Assembly: GCA_018296165.2 (NCBI GenBank)
Contig: JACKQL020000064.1
Coordinates: 186,001-250,000, forward strand
Direction: 5' to 3'
Length of the DNA stretch: 64,000 bases
Source: Termitomyces sp. T153
Taxonomy: Eukaryota; Basidiomycota; Agaricomycetes; Agaricales; Lyophyllaceae
Shown here: piece by piece, positions 34,378 through 45,839 of the stretch
Layout of the letters: each line of letters opens with the position of its first letter
Position numbering within the stretch: the first letter of the stretch is position 1
Program-made: the position numbers and the translations under genes
Notes under the pieces: generated by a model
What the model was told of the DNA's origin: nothing
The model's input: the letters and a program-made list of their open reading frames with translations, nothing else
Database searches by the model: none

Positions 34378-35590
34378 ATGTCTCAGCTTGCCAACCCAGA
34401 CACACCCTTGGAGGCCCTGGCCCTGCAGGACAAAGCCTGGACTCACCTGCTTCACCTAGAAACCCAGGTGCAATTAATGCAATCATCTCTCACCCACCAT
34501 GCTACTGAACTCTCCACCCTTTATTAAACAACTAATCTTACCTCCCAATCCCTCCAGGCACTGCTCAAATGCCTACCCCCTTACTCTGCCCCTCCTGCAG
34601 CCAAAGAACCAGCCCCAACAACATCTGCACCCATTTCTGCAGCTCTAGTGACCTTATGGCCACAGATTCTGTGTCCCATGCTACCAGACACATATGATGG
34701 TGCTTGCTCCGGTGGGGAGTGATTCCTGCAGTCCTGCCTCACCTATATCCACCTCAGCAGGGACACCATTGACTCTGATGTGTTGAAAATAGCCTGGGTG
34801 CTGTCATACATGAAGACTAGACATGCCTCTACTTATGCACTACAAGTATTTTACTGCTTTGGAGGTGTTAGAAGCTTTCTGGACTGGGCTGCCTTTGAGA
34901 AGGACTTCCATGCAGAGTTTTTTCTATTAGACCCCACCAAGACTGCAGCCTTGATGCTATGCATTAAGGAGCAGTACAGATAAGGGAAGCATACACTGGA
35001 TGAGTACATTGACTCATTCCAGGCTCTGGTGGAGCAGGCCACTTACCCTGATGGCCTCTAAATATGCCTTACTTTCTGGAATGGCTTGCACTCTGCACTG
35101 GTGGAACACATTGACAATCTGGTGGAGGGTCACCCTGATGATGAAAAGATTGCATCATAATATGAGGTGGCCTGAGACCAATGGGCAACTCATGGAAATC
35201 TGGAGAGAGCTCTGCTGCTCTCATTCAGCACTGTGCCCAGCTCTGATCAGAAATCTCTGCCACCCTGCACCTGCCCATCCAATGCTGGCCTTTACTCCAG
35301 CTGTCCCCACAGCATGCCCCCTGCCACTGGGGATCCCCATGGATGTGGATGCTGCCAGGCAGCTCTGTGCTGCTCTGCCACTGTGCTGGAGATGCCAGAA
35401 GCCTAGGCACTTTGCATGGCACTGCCCCCTGGGCCTGGAGGACTGCTACCTTTCCATGGTGGAGCAGAAAAGAACTCCTCCTGCAGCTGCTAGCCACAAA
35501 GGATGCTGCTGGAGCTCCATCACTGGATGAGCCTACACTGGAGTTGACTTTGGAGGAGATCAGTGCATGTGCCTGACCTCCAGAGCTGGA
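34378..35590 (+). pseudogene. Copy C gag
   Basis: Starts MSQLANPDTPLEALALQDKA. The core reads FLQSCLTYIHLSRDTIDSD, VLKIAWVLSYMKTRHAS, FLDWAAFEKDFHAEFFLLD, YIDSFQALVEQATYPDG and FWNGLHSALVEHIDNLVEG. A CCHC knuckle CWRCQKPRHFAWHC lies at about 35,383-35,425. In-frame stops at about 34,525, 34,720, 34,981 and 35,059 and a late frameshift make it non-functional. Confidence 0.85.
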
Positions 35591-35836
35591 GGGAGATTTT
35601 TAGTTGAGTGATGAATGAGGTGTATGCCTCCATTGCTGGGTGCTAACAGGTTCTCATGTCTGTCAATAGAAAATGAAACTGTCTTTTCTGATGCCCTTCA
35701 TTCTGAGACAGAAGAACTTCAATGCCTCCCTTCAGATATACAAACACTAACTCTGGAGCCCCTGCTGAGCTCCCTGACACCTCCAAAGATTTGTTGGTGT
35801 GGCCCTGCTTGGCTGTGTTGAATGCCCTGACAGTAT

Positions 35837-36292
35837 GTGATGGCCTCAGCCCTGTCTGCCAACTCCCTGTGCCTCAATGTGGAGATTGAGACAACAGACA
35901 CTCAGCAAACCCACAGAGCCACAGCTCTTCTGGACAGCAGAGTGACAGGACTGTTTCTGGACTCAGAGTTTGTCAAATGCCATGGCCTAACCATGCAGCC
36001 CCTCCCCAAGCCCATTTCTGTCTACAACATTAACAGAATGCCTAATAAAGCAGGCGCCATCAACTCCATGGTTGATCTGGTCCTCTGTTATTGGAATCAT
36101 GCAGAGCATGCTATATTCACTGTCACCAGCTTGGGAAGGCAGGACATGATTCTTGGTTTCACATGGCTCTGGGAGCACAACTCTGAGGTCAATTGGACCA
36201 AAGGGAAGGTAACTATGAGCAGGTGCCCCTGGAAGTGTTCTGTCTGTGTCTGTGCTGTAGAAGACAGAGCAGAGTGCCAGACCCAAGTTTGA
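35837..36292 (+). pseudogene. Copy C retropepsin
   Basis: Open for 151 codons. It reads RATALLDSRVTGLFLDSEFV, where family members have D-S-G-A, so the catalytic triad is altered (G to R). Then NKAGAINSMVDLVLCYWNHA and DMILGFTWLWEHNSEVNW, the usual ILGxxWL strand. One protease domain only, unlike family 1. Confidence 0.8.
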
Positions 36293-36644
36293 GAACATGC
36301 AGCCATCCATGCATGTTGCACTGGCCCTCTCTCCTTTGCAGATCTAGACCTTCTGAATCCCCTGCCTCTGGCATTCCCTTGTAGAGAGGCCCTCTATGAG
36401 AATAATTGGAGCAACAGTGGAGCCCCAGAGAAGGAGTGCAGAGGGGAGTTTGGTAGCATATGTGAGCTGGAGCTCCTGGACAAAGCAGTAGAAGTGGGGG
36501 ATCAAATCTATGCTACCACCATACACTCACTGCCCTCTGTTGCAGAGATCTGGGCTAGCCAGATCATATCTCAATGGCTGGCCCAGGCATTTGCTGCTAA
36601 TGCTGCACCTCAAGAGTTCTGGGATGTAGTACCTCCCTATCTTC

Positions 36645-37300
36645 ATGCATTTGAGGATGTGTTCTCCAAAGCTTCATTTGACTCACTTCTGGAGCGCAAG
36701 AGGTGGGACCACACCATTGAACTGCTACCAGACTCTGCACCCTCTAGCTGTAAGGTCTACCTGCTCATGCTCTGGGAACAGGATGAGCTCAATGCATTCC
36801 TGCAGGAGAACCTGGACTCTAGTCACATCTGCCCATCCAAGTCTCTGATAGCTTCTCCAGTCTTCTTCACCAAAAAGAAGGATGGCTCCCTCCAACTGGT
36901 CTAGGACTACCTAGTACTCAATGCCATGATAGTGAAGAACCATTACTCTCTCCCTCTTGTCTCTGAGCTCATCAACAACCTTCAGGGTGCACAATACTTG
37001 ACTAAGCTGGACATCTGGTGGGGTTACAACAATGTGTGCATTCAGGAGGGAGATGAGTGGAAGGCTGCCTTCTGAACCAACCAGGGATTGTTTGAGCCAC
37101 TTGTTATATTCTTTAGACTCACCAATAGCCCTGCCACCTTCCAGACTATGATGAACAACATCTTCTGGGACCTCATAGCAGAGGGCATAGTGTGTGTGTA
37201 CCTTGACAACATCCTCATCTATACTAAAATGCTAGAGGAACACCATCAGATTGCTTGCCTTGTCCTGGAACACTTCTGCCAGCACTAGCTCTACCTCAAG
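36645..37300 (+). pseudogene. Copy C reverse transcriptase
   Basis: Begins with WDHTIELLPDSAPSSCKVY, then SPVFFTKKKDGSLQLV, TKLDIWWGYNNVCI, then RLTNSPATFQTMMNNIFWD. The active site reads VYLDNILIYTK, so the second Asp of YxDD is Asn. Stops occur at about 36,903, 37,075 and 37,289. Confidence 0.88.
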
Positions 37301-37372
37301 CCAGAGAAGTGTGAGTTTGAACAAACCTGAGTTGAGTACCTTAGCCTGATCATATCACATGGAACTGCAAAG

Positions 37373-37969
37373 ATGGACCTGCTGAAGGTAGCAGGCATGG
37401 CAGAGTGGCCAGAGTGCAAGAACAAGAAGGAGGTGCAGGCATTCCTTAGTTTTGCAAATGTCTACTGGAGATTTATCCAGGACTTCTTGTACCATGCCCA
37501 TCCACTATTTGACCTCACTGAAAAGGACATTCCATGGAGTTGGGGACCTCCAGAGCAGATAGCCTTTGACACTCTCAAGTATGCTGTGACCTCTGGACCT
37601 GTCCTCCTCTTCCTGGATAACAACTCTCCCTTCTGGGTGGAGGCTAACAGCTTCAACTTTGCCACTGGGGCTATGCTCTCACAGCAATCTCTGGAGGATA
37701 GGAAGTGGCATCTGGTGGCCTTTTACTCCAAGAGCCTGAATGTGGTGGAGCAGAACTACAAGATCCATGACAAAGAGATGCTGGCCATCATCTGGTCATT
37801 CAAGGAGTGGCAGCACTTCCTGGAAGGTGGATGGCACAAGTTTGAGGTCTGGACAGATCACAAGAACCTTGAATACTTCCAGACAGCCAAGAAGCTCAAT
37901 TGCCAACAGGCCCAGTGGTCCCTCTACCTTGCCAACTTTAACTTCTCCTTGCACTACAAGCCTGGCTAG
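37373..37969 (+). pseudogene. Copy C connection domain and RNase H
   Basis: 198 open codons: KVAGMAEWPECKNKKEVQAF, FANVYWRFIQDF, then PFWVEANSFNFATGAMLSQQ (first RNase H carboxylate region, here E where D is usual), HLVAFYSKSLNVVEQNYKIH, DKEMLAIIWSFKEWQHFLEG, VWTDHKNLEYFQTAKKLN. This is the best-preserved coding segment of copy C. Confidence 0.88.
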
Positions 37970-38059
37970 AGCATGGGGAAACCAGATGCCCTGTCCTGGA
38001 GGGTGGACCACAGCATGGGGAAAGGGAATAACAGCAACATTTTGCTCCTTTGCTCTGAA

Positions 38060-39050
38060 TTGTTTGCAATCTGAGCCATGGAGAGTCTTGCCATTGAGGG
38101 AGCAGAAGCAGACATTCTCCAGGACATATGGTGGGGTAATTGGGACAGTCAGCAAGAGGAGCTTGTGGCACAAGCTGCTCAGACACTGAAGTTGGGGCAT
38201 ACCCCTGGTGTCAAGGTGGTCTGTGCTGATGAATGGGCCCTCCAAGATGAAATCCTGACCTTCCAAGACCATATCTATGTCCCCAACATTCTGGAACTCT
38301 GCTGGAGGATTGTGGAGCAACATCATGACTCCCACATTGCAGGGCACTCCAGATGGTGGAAGACACTGGAGCTAGTATCATGGAACTACTGGTGGCCCCA
38401 GATGTCCTGGTATATTGGGTCCTACACTAGTACCTGTGATCTTTGCCTCCAGACCAAGCCCTCATGCTGACTCCCCTATGGATAGTTACACCCACTACCC
38501 ATGCCTATAGAATAATGGAGTGTGGCATCCATGGACTTCATTGTAGAGCTCCCCAATGCCCACAGTTATGATGCAATCATGGTGGTGATAGACCTATATG
38601 GCAAGCAAGCGCACTTCATTCCAACCCACACCACCTGCTCTGCCATGGGCACTGCAAACCTGTACTGGAGGAATGTCTGGAAGCTCCATGGTCTCTCCAA
38701 CACCTACATCTTAGATCAGGAACCACAATTCATGGTGGAGTTCACTTGGAAGCTCTACTAATTGCTCAGAGTGAAGCTCCACACCACTACTGCCTATCAC
38801 CCACAGTCCAACAGCCAGATGGAACATATAAACCAGGAGTTAGAGCAGTATCTCCACCTCTTTTGCAATAAATGCCAAGACAACTGGGGCAAACTCCTTG
38901 ATGCCAAGTTCCAATACAACAACCATGTTCACATGTCCACCCAGTTCTCCCCATTCTTCCTTGACACAGGACGGCATCTATGCATGGGCTTTGAGCCCTA
39001 GGCCCAGCCCTTAGAGAATGAGGCAGTAAACATATTTGTGGACCAGATGA
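38060..39050 (+). pseudogene. Copy C integrase
   Basis: An HHCC zinc-binding start (HHDSHIAGHSRWWKT ... CDLCLQTK) is followed by the DDE core: MDFIVELPNAHSYDAIMVVI, TYILDQEPQFMVEF for the second Asp, and SNSQMEHINQELEQYLH for the Glu. Then WGKLLDAKFQYNNHVH. All three catalytic acids are present, but stops at about 38,468, 38,760 and 39,001 break the frame. Confidence 0.87.
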
Positions 39051-39099
39051 AGAAGTTGCAGGAGGAGGCCTGAGCAGTGCTGGCAAAGGCAAAGGATGA

Positions 39100-39600
39100 C
39101 ATAGTGCAATACTATGACTGTAGGAGGACCCCAGAGCACAAGTATCAACCTGGAAATTGAGTCTACCTGGATGCATCCAACATTACAACTACCCAGCCCT
39201 CAAAAAAACTGGCACACTGTCGGTTGGGACCTTTTACAGTGGAACAGCAGGTAGAACCTTTGGCCTACCAGCTCTGGCCTCCCACAGGAATGTGCCAGCT
39301 TTATCCAGTGTTCAATGTGGTCAAACTAACTCCAGCCTCTAAAGATCCCATTCCAGAGCATTGTCTGCCCCCTCTGCTGCTCCTCATGGTGGTCAACAAC
39401 AACAAGGAATATGAGGTGGAGGAAATCCTGAATAGTTGTTTATTCCAGAGATGACTACAATACAAGGTGAAGTGGAAAGGCTATGGGATTGAGGATATCT
39501 CCTGGGAGCCACAGGAGAACATACACACTCCTGGACTTGTCAAGGAGTTCCACCAGAGACATCCAGAGGCCCCATATGCCATATGAGGGATCTACCCTAT
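39100..39600 (+). pseudogene. Copy C integrase tail and chromodomain
   Basis: Reads HCRLGPFTVEQQVEPLAYQL, YPVFNVVKLTPASKDPIPE, then a chromodomain: NKEYEVEEILNSCLF and YKVKWKGYGIEDISWEP followed by HTPGLVKEFHQRHPEAP. It ends shortly before the purine tract AGAGGGGAGGTGA adjoining the 3' LTR. Confidence 0.85.
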
Positions 39601-39675
39601 CTTGCCAGTGGACTGAGCAATCAGGGACTTCTTTTACCCCATGAATCAAGACACTGCATGCTAGAGGGGAGGTGA

Positions 39676-40024
39676 TGTCAGGGGACTTCCATTTCCAACC
39701 TCCATGACTGGTTCCAGCATCTCTGCAGCTTGTTTGACATCTCTGGGGCTCCTTCTAGAACTCTAGAGTTCTCTGTATTACCTCAGCAGTCATTGTACTA
39801 GGGTTAGAAGTAGCTCTGGTCATCTGTACAGTACTTATCATGCCTCTGCTGCCCACTGATGTGCCATGCTGAGCAGCAGGAATCCTTAGACTTGTTTTCT
39901 TTGGATTCTCCTCTGCTAGGTAATTGGTTACTGATTGTATTGTTGTCTACTCTGCTAATACACTTCAGATTCCCCTTTGCTAGCTGCATGACTCCAATCT
40001 GCTGCCCTGGAGGTTGCCCTTACA
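39676..40024 (+). repeat. Copy C 3' LTR
   Basis: 349 bp, same termini as the 5' LTR (TGTCAGGGG...TTGCCCTTACA), immediately after the polypurine tract. Confidence 0.92.
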
Positions 40025-40050
40025 GTGTTCCTGCAAAGCAGATCACAACA

Positions 40051-40445
40051 CTCCTCCTCACTATAAGTGTTGCTCCTCTTAGCACAGAATTGTATCCTAC
40101 TCAAGGCCTAAGATACCTTGTAGCTGAGCAAATTGTGGGGTTGGTAGGGCCTTTGTAAACATATTCACAATGTTATTCTTTGTGTTAATATATTGCTTGA
40201 CTATTTCTTTGGACACTACCCATTTGCACAGGAAGTGATACTTTATGTCAACATGCTTGACTCATGAATAAAGAAGTGGGTCTTCAGATAAGTTTCTTGC
40301 CAAATTGTTGTTGCAAAGTATTGTTGTTGCTCCTGTTGTGGAGTATCCCAGAACCTCCATCACCATCCTCAACCAAATGCATGTGGCCTCAAAAGCCACC
40401 ATGTACTCTGCTTCACAAGATGATGTGGCAGAGCCTATCAATGGT
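40051..40445 (-). pseudogene. Ty1/copia RNase H fragment
   Basis: The minus strand reads SCEAEYMVAFEATCIWLRMV, EVLGYSTTGATTILCNNNLA, VKHVDIKYHFLCKWVVSKEI and NNIVNMFTKALPTPQFAQLQ, ending at a stop after ILGLE. This is the C-terminus of a copia polyprotein just upstream of its 3' LTR, which is split by element C. At about 40,440 it is fused to a gypsy gag fragment. Confidence 0.85.
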
Positions 40446-41664
40446 CCTATCCCACTCCTTCCTCCTTGTTCCTGTTAAGGAAGTTTTAACAGTGTCCTGT
40501 ACTGGTAAGTCTGGTTCCTCATTGAGGGCTGGAACCTCCTCAAAAGGTAGGCCCAGTTTTGGTGCAACTCTAGGTGGAATCACTAGAGTTAGCTTTTCTT
40601 TCCAGGGTTTTTCAGGGGTTCTCTCTGGCAATGAGGATACTCCTGGTTGAGATGCCTCTTCCCTAATTGCCTTCATTGAGTCATTCAAAATACTTAGAGG
40701 AAGATTTCTGTCCTTCAGGACTAGCTGTATTCCTTGTGTTGACCAACACACTGAGCATTTCAGCTATTTTATTGAAACCTTTTTCCCAGTCCCCCAAGCA
40801 GTCTGACTCCTTATATTGAATGCACTCTGGCATGTCATCCCTTGTGTCTCTAGCAGAGTTTACATAGGCAGAGTAAGTGACTGTCCCTGGAGAGTCATCT
40901 TCTGGCCATCCAAAGTACATGCTCACTTGCTTATCATGTACTTGCACTAGTCTAGCATGAGGAGATATACCAGCAGGATCCCTAGGTAAAGGAGCACCAT
41001 TAGGTAGTCTGGCTCTCCCTTCCAATAGGATAATCCATTGTTTTTGTACATCTCCCTTGATGACTTCACACTCTGAGATTCTATGTCCAGTTTGAAGTTT
41101 GGCATGTTCTCTGCAGATTCTGTCTAGGTTTGCAACACTACCTGTGTCATCCACTGCTTCTGGATAAGACTCCTTGATCTCTTTCTCAAAAGCAGACCAA
41201 GTATAGGTATAGTCATCTCCAAAGGAATCAAAGCCCAGTCATTCCTGTTCAGTCTGAGCATCCACATACTCCAAGATTCTCTTTTTCCTTTCCTTATCTC
41301 CTTGGATCCCAGCATGCTCAAACAGAGAGACCATCCTTTGTAAAAAGCAATGACTCTCAGAGGGCTCAGTGTGCTTAAACTTAGGTGCATCCCTGCTATC
41401 AGGCAGTGGTAGTTTATATCTGATATTTTGCTCCATAATTGAGGTAGTAGAAACTGGTTGAGTAGTAGGGCACAGTTCTTTTGGTGAGCTTGAAATTACT
41501 TTCTCAGTCCAAAGCTTTCTTCTTCTGAGTAAGGTTTCAGGGTCAGGCAAAAAGGACTTTGAACCACTGCTATTGGTCTTAGTTTCTCTTTTCCTTAATG
41601 TAACAGAGTTTTTCACCTTGGTTGCAATAACTTCAGGTGTTTTGGGCCAAGACCCAGGTAGCAC
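40446..41664 (-). pseudogene. Gag fragment of a third gypsy family
   Basis: The minus strand has long open stretches. They read RYKLPLPDSRDAPKFKHTE, HCFLQRMVSLFEHAGIQGD, RKKRILEYVDAQTEQEWAG (through a stop), YTYTWSAFEKEIKESYPEA-type text and VANLDRICREHAKLQTGHRI. This resembles a different basidiomycete Ty3/gypsy gag with no match to families 1 or 2 here. Only gag remains; pol is absent on both sides. Confidence 0.65.
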
Positions 41665-41761
41665 AGAACTAATGTTTCATAAGGGTTGGACTTCCTCAAG
41701 GAAATCCAAAAGTGAGTTTTGTGCAACAAAAGCCCCTTGCAGTGGGCTCCAGATAATGCAA

Positions 41762-41825
41762 AATTAAGTTTGATGCCATCAATGATTAGATCAACTGATC
41801 AAACTTTCAATTCACAGTTGCTTGG
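41762..41825 (-). repeat. Short dispersed repeat S, inverted copy
   Basis: The reverse complement gives AAGCAACTGTGAATTGAAAG...CAAACTTAATTTTGCA, almost identical to 31,444-31,510 over about 60 bp. Confidence 0.75.
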
Positions 41826-42589
41826 AGGCTTTAGTTACATGCAAGCTCACTTAGATGTAGCAATAGTGTGTATAATTTTATGTGATTTATTTGCAAGTTT
41901 GAGACAGTTCTCACACAATTGAATGGGTTCAATTAAATTATTAAACTCTAGACCCAAAGCAACTAGAACTCATAGGCCTAAGACAACTGCTCCCTGGGGT
42001 TATCTGAGCCATGGTATATAGACTGCTTGCCCATCTTCTCCATAATCCCATCCCTTTTATACTCCATTGTTTGTGCACAGACCAGTGTGTTCCATGTGGT
42101 ATTAGCTGCAATCATTGGTCTCTGTGTCATTTCTTCTGTGTCATTCCATTTATCTGTAGTTTTCATAGTTTTGCCCTTTTTCTTTCCTAACCCCTTCCTT
42201 TCTTGTTTACTAACTGCTTGTAAATGTTTTTTGGGACTTAATAGCACATTGTGGAATTTTAAACAAATGTGTTGTGGCAGGTAGTTAATCAGTGGAAACA
42301 TTTGGCAGTTGATTGCAGCATTTCATCAGCTTTGATGGCTGATCTTGGATTATGATCTGGGATTGCTGTCTCAGCATCAGCACTGCCATGGACTTGGTTC
42401 TCCATCACCATTTGATCTTTTTCAATTGCTGCAATTCTGATGTATCTGCTTTGGTCCAGTCATATTTTTATGTTATATGGGTGGTAGTACTTGTTATCAA
42501 AAGTATGTCTTTTACATCTATGGTTTTCAACATTCAGCTTACAGTTTTCAGCTGTTTGAGTAGACAAAAGCATTCTTTATTATTTCAGT
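41826..42589. other. No recognisable gene
   Basis: AT- and T-rich CpG-poor DNA between repeat S and the truncated 5' LTR of copy B. Short open frames only; nothing recognised. Confidence 0.4.
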
Positions 42590-43105
42590 ACTTTTGTCAG
42601 TCCTCAGTTTTGAGGCTGACTTATCACTGTCTTATCTTGCCTTTGTCTTGTCTTGACTGTCTCTGTTTCCTTTACCATTCTTAAGTTCCTTTCATCTCTG
42701 ACATCATTACAAACTCTGCACATGTGCTACAAACCCTCAAACATTCTTACAACAACTCTGGACCTTGCTCTATGCTTGGCCCTGGAACCCATCAGTCTTG
42801 ATTGATCCCTCATCACACTCTGGCCCTGCTCCCATCACTTGCCAAACCTCTGCTTACCCTGCAGTCCATATAAATGCCTACAAACTTGTTCCCAATGCCT
42901 GCCCAAGCCCAACATTAATATACTTGGTCTTAGACTTACCTGGACTACTCTGGACTTGCTTGGACCAATTCTCTTGGCTTCTCCTCACAAGTCCCTATAG
43001 TCTGCACCAACTCCAGAGTGCTAGGTTATAAGCACAGGACATTGTGTCTGCATAGTAAGGACTTGCCCAGTGTAGCTGAGCTCCTATAATCAGCAGAACC
43101 TGACA
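42590..43105 (+). repeat. Copy B 5' LTR, inner half
   Basis: Matches the reverse complement of the inner part of the copy A LTR (CTCTGTTTCC, CATTACAAACTCTGC, CCTCAAACATTCTTACAA) and ends CAGCAGAACCTGACA at 43,105. The next bases, TAATATCAAGACTCC, are shared by other copies and may be the decayed primer binding site. Confidence 0.82.
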
Positions 43106-43359
43106 TAATATCAAGACTCCACCTTACTCCATTCTTGATGTCTGCATATAACCCCACATACAATCCCACTAGCTACCCAACCAATGTCTACAGTTGGCCA
43201 GTCCCTAAAAATCAGTATGCCCTGTTTTATCCAGGCCCACTTGCAGATTAGTATGTACCTTGTCATTGGACTCTGGATCCTAACCAGGCATTCTATGCTC
43301 CTTCCATCAGCCAGGGAATACTCCTGGGCTGGCACTGCCCTCTAACATTCCCCACCCAC

Positions 43360-45670
43360 TGATGGCAACTACTCTCACATGTACTCCATAGGATTTTCTG
43401 GAGCACCTCTAGCACCCCCCAACTCCACCTATCTTCCACCTGCCCACTACTATGCATACTCTGTCCCTGCTGCAGCCTCTACTCCTCCAGAACACCCAGA
43501 TAACTATTTCCCTTCTCAATTGCCCTTTCCCACTCAAATCCCCCCTTCCTCCAGACAGCAACAAGTCAAAGCCTACATCCAGCAGTGTGACAAAGTCCTC
43601 TGCTCTCTCCACCTCTTTCCTGTGGAATTTGCAAGACATGCCCATGCCCTCCTTGTCAACCTAGGCTACCCCAACACCCCAGGAACTCTGGAGGTTTGGG
43701 CAGATCAGCTTCTTGATTTTCACAAATGCCATCTGCAAGGAAACTCCCCAAAGCTATGCAAGATACCTTGAGAATTGATGCCAATCTCCAAAACAAGCTC
43801 TGTGCCCTGGTCAAGGAAATCCATACTAGCCCAAACCCCCATTAGTTTGAAGGTCCTCTGGACCCCACCCATTCCTTCCATGTGCAATGAGAGGAATCTA
43901 CCAGGACACAAAGCCAAGCTCTGCCTCCCATCCCCCACCAGCAAGAAGAGCTCAAGGCCACATCAAACATCTTGAGAAACTTCAACCCTGCAAGGGGACT
44001 GTTTGACCAACCCACTACTCACACCCTGGCCCTCTCTGCTTGCCCCCAGACAAACTCCATCCCCAGTGCCTTCTATACCTGGGACTAACCCTGCCATCCC
44101 CAAATCCTGTACCCAGAGGCCACCCTTGTGCATTGACAATGACAATCAAACTCTCTCCTACATTGATGAGCCTAGCAACTCTGGCAACAAGCCAGCCCCA
44201 CACAATGGCCCTCTCCAAGACAGACCTCCCCACTTTGACCTCTGCACCTCCCATGGCAACACCCCACAACCCTGCCAAAATGCTCTAATTTCTCTGAGAC
44301 AACCCATGGGCCCAAGAGCACCCCAACCCCCCTTCCCCAACAACCCCTCTTGTTCTTTGCCTGTTCCAATGCCCAACTCCCCTGCCAACACTAACTACTT
44401 CAGACCAACCACCCCTGGAAGGCCCCCTCCCCCTTGCTGGGCCCCAAGCCCTTCTCTGGGCAATGCTGGTCAACCCTTGGGCAGTGGGCCTCCCAATGGC
44501 AGACCTCCTGGCAGATGGGGCCTGGCCATGGACAACTTTCCTCCTCAGCATGGCAATGGGAACAATTACTACTACTACTACAATGCCAGACCCCCACCTC
44601 AAACTCAAAACACTCAGGACAATACTTGTGATGCACTGGCTTGGGAAGGCAAGCTCACTATCCAGAAACCTAAATCTTTCACTGGCCAGAACTCATAAAA
44701 ATGAAGAATCTTCCTAATGCAGTGCCTGACAATATTCCAAGCTAAGCCTATTACCTTTTAGCTTGAGAGCTCACAAGTAGCTCTTGCCACATTGTATTTA
44801 CAGGGCATTGCCTTTGACCACTACATGGCACTGCTCCAGTTCAATCCTAACAACCTAGTGCTCTCCAATTGGCTTGCTTTTACCCAGGAATTCTCCAGTA
44901 AGCTTGGTGTTTTTGATACTGTAGCAGAAGCAGAGGAGAACCTCTTCAACCTTTGGATATTTCATGACCTTCATTGTACAATTCAAACAGGAGGCCTATG
45001 AGACAGGATGGAACTACAATGCCCTCCAGTTTGTCCTCTGCCACACCCTGCTTCAGCATATCAAGGATGTCCTCCACCTCACACCCAAGCAAACTACATA
45101 TGATAGGTATAAGGTGCTTGTTACACAGATTGACCAATGCTACTGGAAAGACTGGAGCAAAAACACAGCACTGTGGACCACATGAAACACTTCCAGCAAC
45201 ACCATGTGAAACACCTCCAGCAACACCACATGAAACACCTCCAGCAACACCAACTGGCAGGCTGGAGCAACCAATAGCAACTGACCCTCAATCCCCACCA
45301 ACCCTGCTAACTCCATGCCTCACTTCCCTCAAGGCCAAGGACCTCCCAGTACCAACTGACCCCTGAACCATGCCTCCTGGCCCAACTCAATGCCACCAAT
45401 CTCCACAAAACTTTGGAGCCCCTAGATGCCAACTCCAGGGATCTTAACAATGCCCTGGACTCCACCAATGATCAAGAAGTGCTATGCATGAGCAAGATTT
45501 GGAACAGGCCTTGGATCAATGTACCAGAAGAGACTTAGGAGAAATGACAGAAGGAGGGCACATGCATCTTATGTAGTGAGCAGGCACATTTTATTGGTAG
45601 TTGCCCTAGATGCCAGGTGATGGGATGTGCTGTATGGACTATTGATAAAGAAGACTGCAACTACTAGTTT
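43360..45670 (+). pseudogene. Copy B gag
   Basis: Pro-rich N-terminal part (HPDNYFPSQLPFPTQIPP, QQVKAYIQQCDKVLCSL, HAHALLVNLGYPNTPGTLE), then a Pro/Asn-rich open block 44,003-44,698. The core reads LQGIAFDHYMALLQFNPNN, LSNWLAFTQEFSSKLGVFDT, EAYETGWNYNALQFVLCHTL and YDRYKVLVTQIDQCYWKDW (44,790-45,185). A short CCAGCAACACCA direct repeat at 45,195-45,250 encodes PATP repeats. A CCHC knuckle CILCSEQAHFIGSC is at 45,564-45,605. Confidence 0.85.
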
Positions 45671-45839
45671 ATGGAAAATGAGTCAGCAGTTTAGGTCTCA
45701 AAGATGCACTACACTGTGGACCAGACCCTGACATTTTCTCTGCCCCAGCTGCACTCCTCTGCACATCAATACTCACTCTGGACACCCTCCCAGCACATCT
45801 CCCTTCCCACTCCTCCCACACTCTCCTCCTCTGCACCAC

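Larger units (their letters stand above)
33923..40024 (+). mobile_element. Ty3/gypsy chromovirus, family 2, copy C, complete with LTRs
   Basis: 6.1-kb element with two 349-bp LTRs, gag, protease, RT, RNase H, integrase and chromodomain in order. Flanks are GTGTC (33918-33922) and GTGTT (40025-40029), a 5-bp target duplication with one C/T difference. It sits inside a copia 3' LTR. Stops occur throughout, mostly explained by CGA to TGA or CAG to TAG. Confidence 0.93.

Noticed and set aside
45195..45250. Short tandem repeat considered as a CRISPR-like or satellite array
   Set aside because: It is an imperfect in-frame PATP repeat in gag, of only a few units, in a eukaryotic element.
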